64,000 nt of DNA, from contig NZ_AOGW02000011.1 in the NCBI RefSeq assembly GCF_000332495.1, forward strand, positions 1 through 64,000, read 5' to 3'. Shown in pieces: positions 63,119 to 64,000 of this stretch (position 1 is the first letter of the stretch; every line of letters starts with the position of its first letter). Made by a program: the position numbers and the translations under genes. This DNA is from Leptospira terpstrae serovar Hualin str. LT 11-33 = ATCC 700639 (lineage in GTDB: Bacteria; Spirochaetota; Leptospiria; Leptospirales; Leptospiraceae). Under the pieces are notes generated by a model. That model saw nothing but the letters and a program-made list of their open reading frames with translations. It made no database searches and was not told the DNA's origin.

Positions 63119-63715
63119 CTAGAAGAAAGGTTTTGCTGGAAACTCAAGTGTCGGAGCAATTCGAGAAATAATATCTCCGAAAGAGAAAGCAAAAAGGAGT
63201 GCTAGAAAAGCAAAGGCAGATAAGAAAATAACACGGTTCAACATATTATCATACTTTAAATGCATGAAGTAAGCTAAAACGAAGAAGGCTTTACAAGTTG
63301 CAACTGCCATGGCTACAATCATGTTCCACTTTCCTAAATCGTATTGTGCAACCCAAACAGTAACAAACGTTCCGAAGAAAAGAGCCAATAGAACATACAC
63401 GTATGTTTTAATGGATATTACATGGTGGTCAGGTTCTTCTTCCTCTTCTCCATCTTCTACCCACATGGAAGCAGAAGCATGGTCTTCTTTGTGATCTTCA
63501 TCACCTAAAACAAATTTTAATAATTTGCTGTCTTTGTTTTCTTCTGTAAATTTTGCAAACCGATCAGTTTGAAAGAACTGACCGAACCAGTTTACGATAA
63601 ATCCTAAAATGGTAGCAGTTGCAATCCCTGGAGCAAAAATTCCAAATCCAAGAATTGGAGTGAAAACTGCAACAAGAGCAATGAAGTAAAGTCCGTAATT
63701 GATTACGTATTCCAT
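63119..63715 (-). CDS. Cytochrome c oxidase subunit IV
   Basis: A 198-residue membrane protein. Residues 1-45 hold two membrane segments, followed by a long acidic cytoplasmic loop (KEDHASASMWVEDGEEEEEPD) and three more membrane segments (TYVYVLLALFFGTFVTVWVA, WNMIVAMAVATCKAFFVLAYFMHLKYDNMLNRVIFLSAFAFLALLFAF). The CKAFFVLAYFMHLKYD section is typical of the bacterial subunit IV/CtaF group. It lies 13 bases after the subunit III gene. Its two-helix N-terminal extension is longer than usual for the family. Confidence 0.85.
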   Translation of the reverse strand: MEYVINYGLYFIALVAVFTPILGFGIFAPGIATATILGFIVNWFGQFFQTDRFAKFTEENKDSKLLKFVLGDEDHKEDHASASMWVEDGEEEEEPDHHVISIKTYVYVLLALFFGTFVTVWVAQYDLGKWNMIVAMAVATCKAFFVLAYFMHLKYDNMLNRVIFLSAFAFLALLFAFSFGDIISRIAPTLEFPAKPFF

Positions 63716-63728
63716 TCTATAATACCTT

Positions 63729-64000
63729 TTATCCTACCAAATAAAGAAGTGGGAAGAGGTAAATCCATACCAAGTCCACTACGTGCCAGAAAAGACCTAC
63801 ACCTTCTACTGGAGTGTAGTATTCAGGTCCTACCTTTCTTCTTAGAGTTTTAACGAAAACCCAGAAGATAAGGAAGGCACCAGCTACCACGTGCACCCCG
63901 TGAAGACCAGTCATAACAAAGTAAAAACCATAGAACATTTCCCATCTTGGTTGAGAAATCACTGCTTTTAAACGAGAGACTTCTTCTGCACTTACATGGT
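63729..64000 (-). CDS. Cytochrome c oxidase subunit III, C-terminal part (cut by the window edge)
   Basis: The frame is open to the window edge (upstream residues HVSAEEVSRLKAV), so the N-terminal part is missing. The visible 90 residues include FYFVMTGLHGVHVVAGAFLIFWVFV and YTPVEGVGLFWHVVDLVWIYLFPLLYL, which are the last membrane helices of CtaE/CoxC with the conserved HG.HV and WH.VD..W..LF patterns. An internal GTG at 63962 is not the start. It belongs to the aa3-type oxidase cluster that continues beyond the window. Confidence 0.88.
   Translation of the reverse strand, partial: HVSAEEVSRLKAVISQPRWEMFYGFYFVMTGLHGVHVVAGAFLIFWVFVKTLRRKVGPEYYTPVEGVGLFWHVVDLVWIYLFPLLYLVG

Noticed and set aside
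1..64000. Search by eye for CRISPR arrays, tRNA, rRNA and phage structural genes.
   Set aside because: No regularly spaced repeats, cloverleaf sequences, conserved rRNA blocks or phage-type genes were seen.

Overview
The window most likely comes from a Leptospira chromosome, probably a free-living (saprophytic-type) species. I infer this from the low-GC coding style, the many exported lipoproteins with loose spirochaetal lipoboxes (cysteine after IS, ES, FS or QA), a FlaA-type filament protein, an OmpL47-like repeat protein, and an unusual density of SpoIIE-type phosphatases, hybrid sensors, GGDEF, PilZ and HDOD proteins. No rRNA, tRNA, CRISPR array or prophage was seen. Genes are tightly packed and no gene-free stretch exceeds 300 bases.

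Layout. 1-5.4 kb is the most disturbed part: an IS481-type element cut by the window edge, an AraC/GyrI regulator missing its N-terminus, a divergent SnoaL-like/TetR pair with tandem operators, a DJ-1 remnant and lipoprotein genes. 5.4-9.3 kb holds a receiver-PAS protein, a chemoreceptor and a diguanylate cyclase fused to PilZ, with a possible structured RNA between the last two. 9.4-11 kb is a sulfide/persulfide island (rhodanese, sulfur dioxygenase, half-size TauE/SafE protein) around a CstR-like operator. 11-17.8 kb carries MsrA, an ATPase-HDOD protein, a YicG-like channel and a large beta-helix lipoprotein.

17.9-32.8 kb is a run of twelve minus-strand genes with gaps of 13 bases or less or short overlaps, probably one operon. 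Its first gene joins an AfsA-like hotdog domain (the gamma-butyrolactone synthase fold) to a PilZ-like domain. It is followed by an SDR, a 1904-residue Ser/Thr kinase/ATPase/GAF/SpoIIE/TPR protein, AcpS, a TPR protein, bactofilin, a 7TM-type histidine kinase, a second SDR, a cupin, a cNMP-SpoIIE phosphatase, a PlsC-like acyltransferase and an SMP-30-like lipoprotein. This is the best candidate here for an undescribed system: enzymes that could make an acyl-derived signal or lipid, next to several signalling proteins.

32.9-41.7 kb has a universal stress protein, a spermidine/putrescine ABC importer (potD-A-B-C order of transcription) and, divergently, gabD-gabT-aminobutyraldehyde dehydrogenase. 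Together they suggest polyamine uptake and breakdown to succinate. 41.8-50.5 kb covers a PpiD/SurA-like protein with CheX, an envelope trio ending in an OmpA/PD40 protein, an ABC-F ATPase and an outer-membrane protein. 50.6-60.3 kb has RdgB (apparent CTG start), a STAS protein, ComF (start codon inside a terminator loop), an OmpL47-like protein, a FlaA-like protein, Lnt, PIN-TRAM, CarD and SPOR proteins. The end holds a methyltransferase, a SpoIIE phosphatase paralogous to the large kinase protein, and the cytochrome c oxidase subunit IV and III genes, the latter cut by the window edge.
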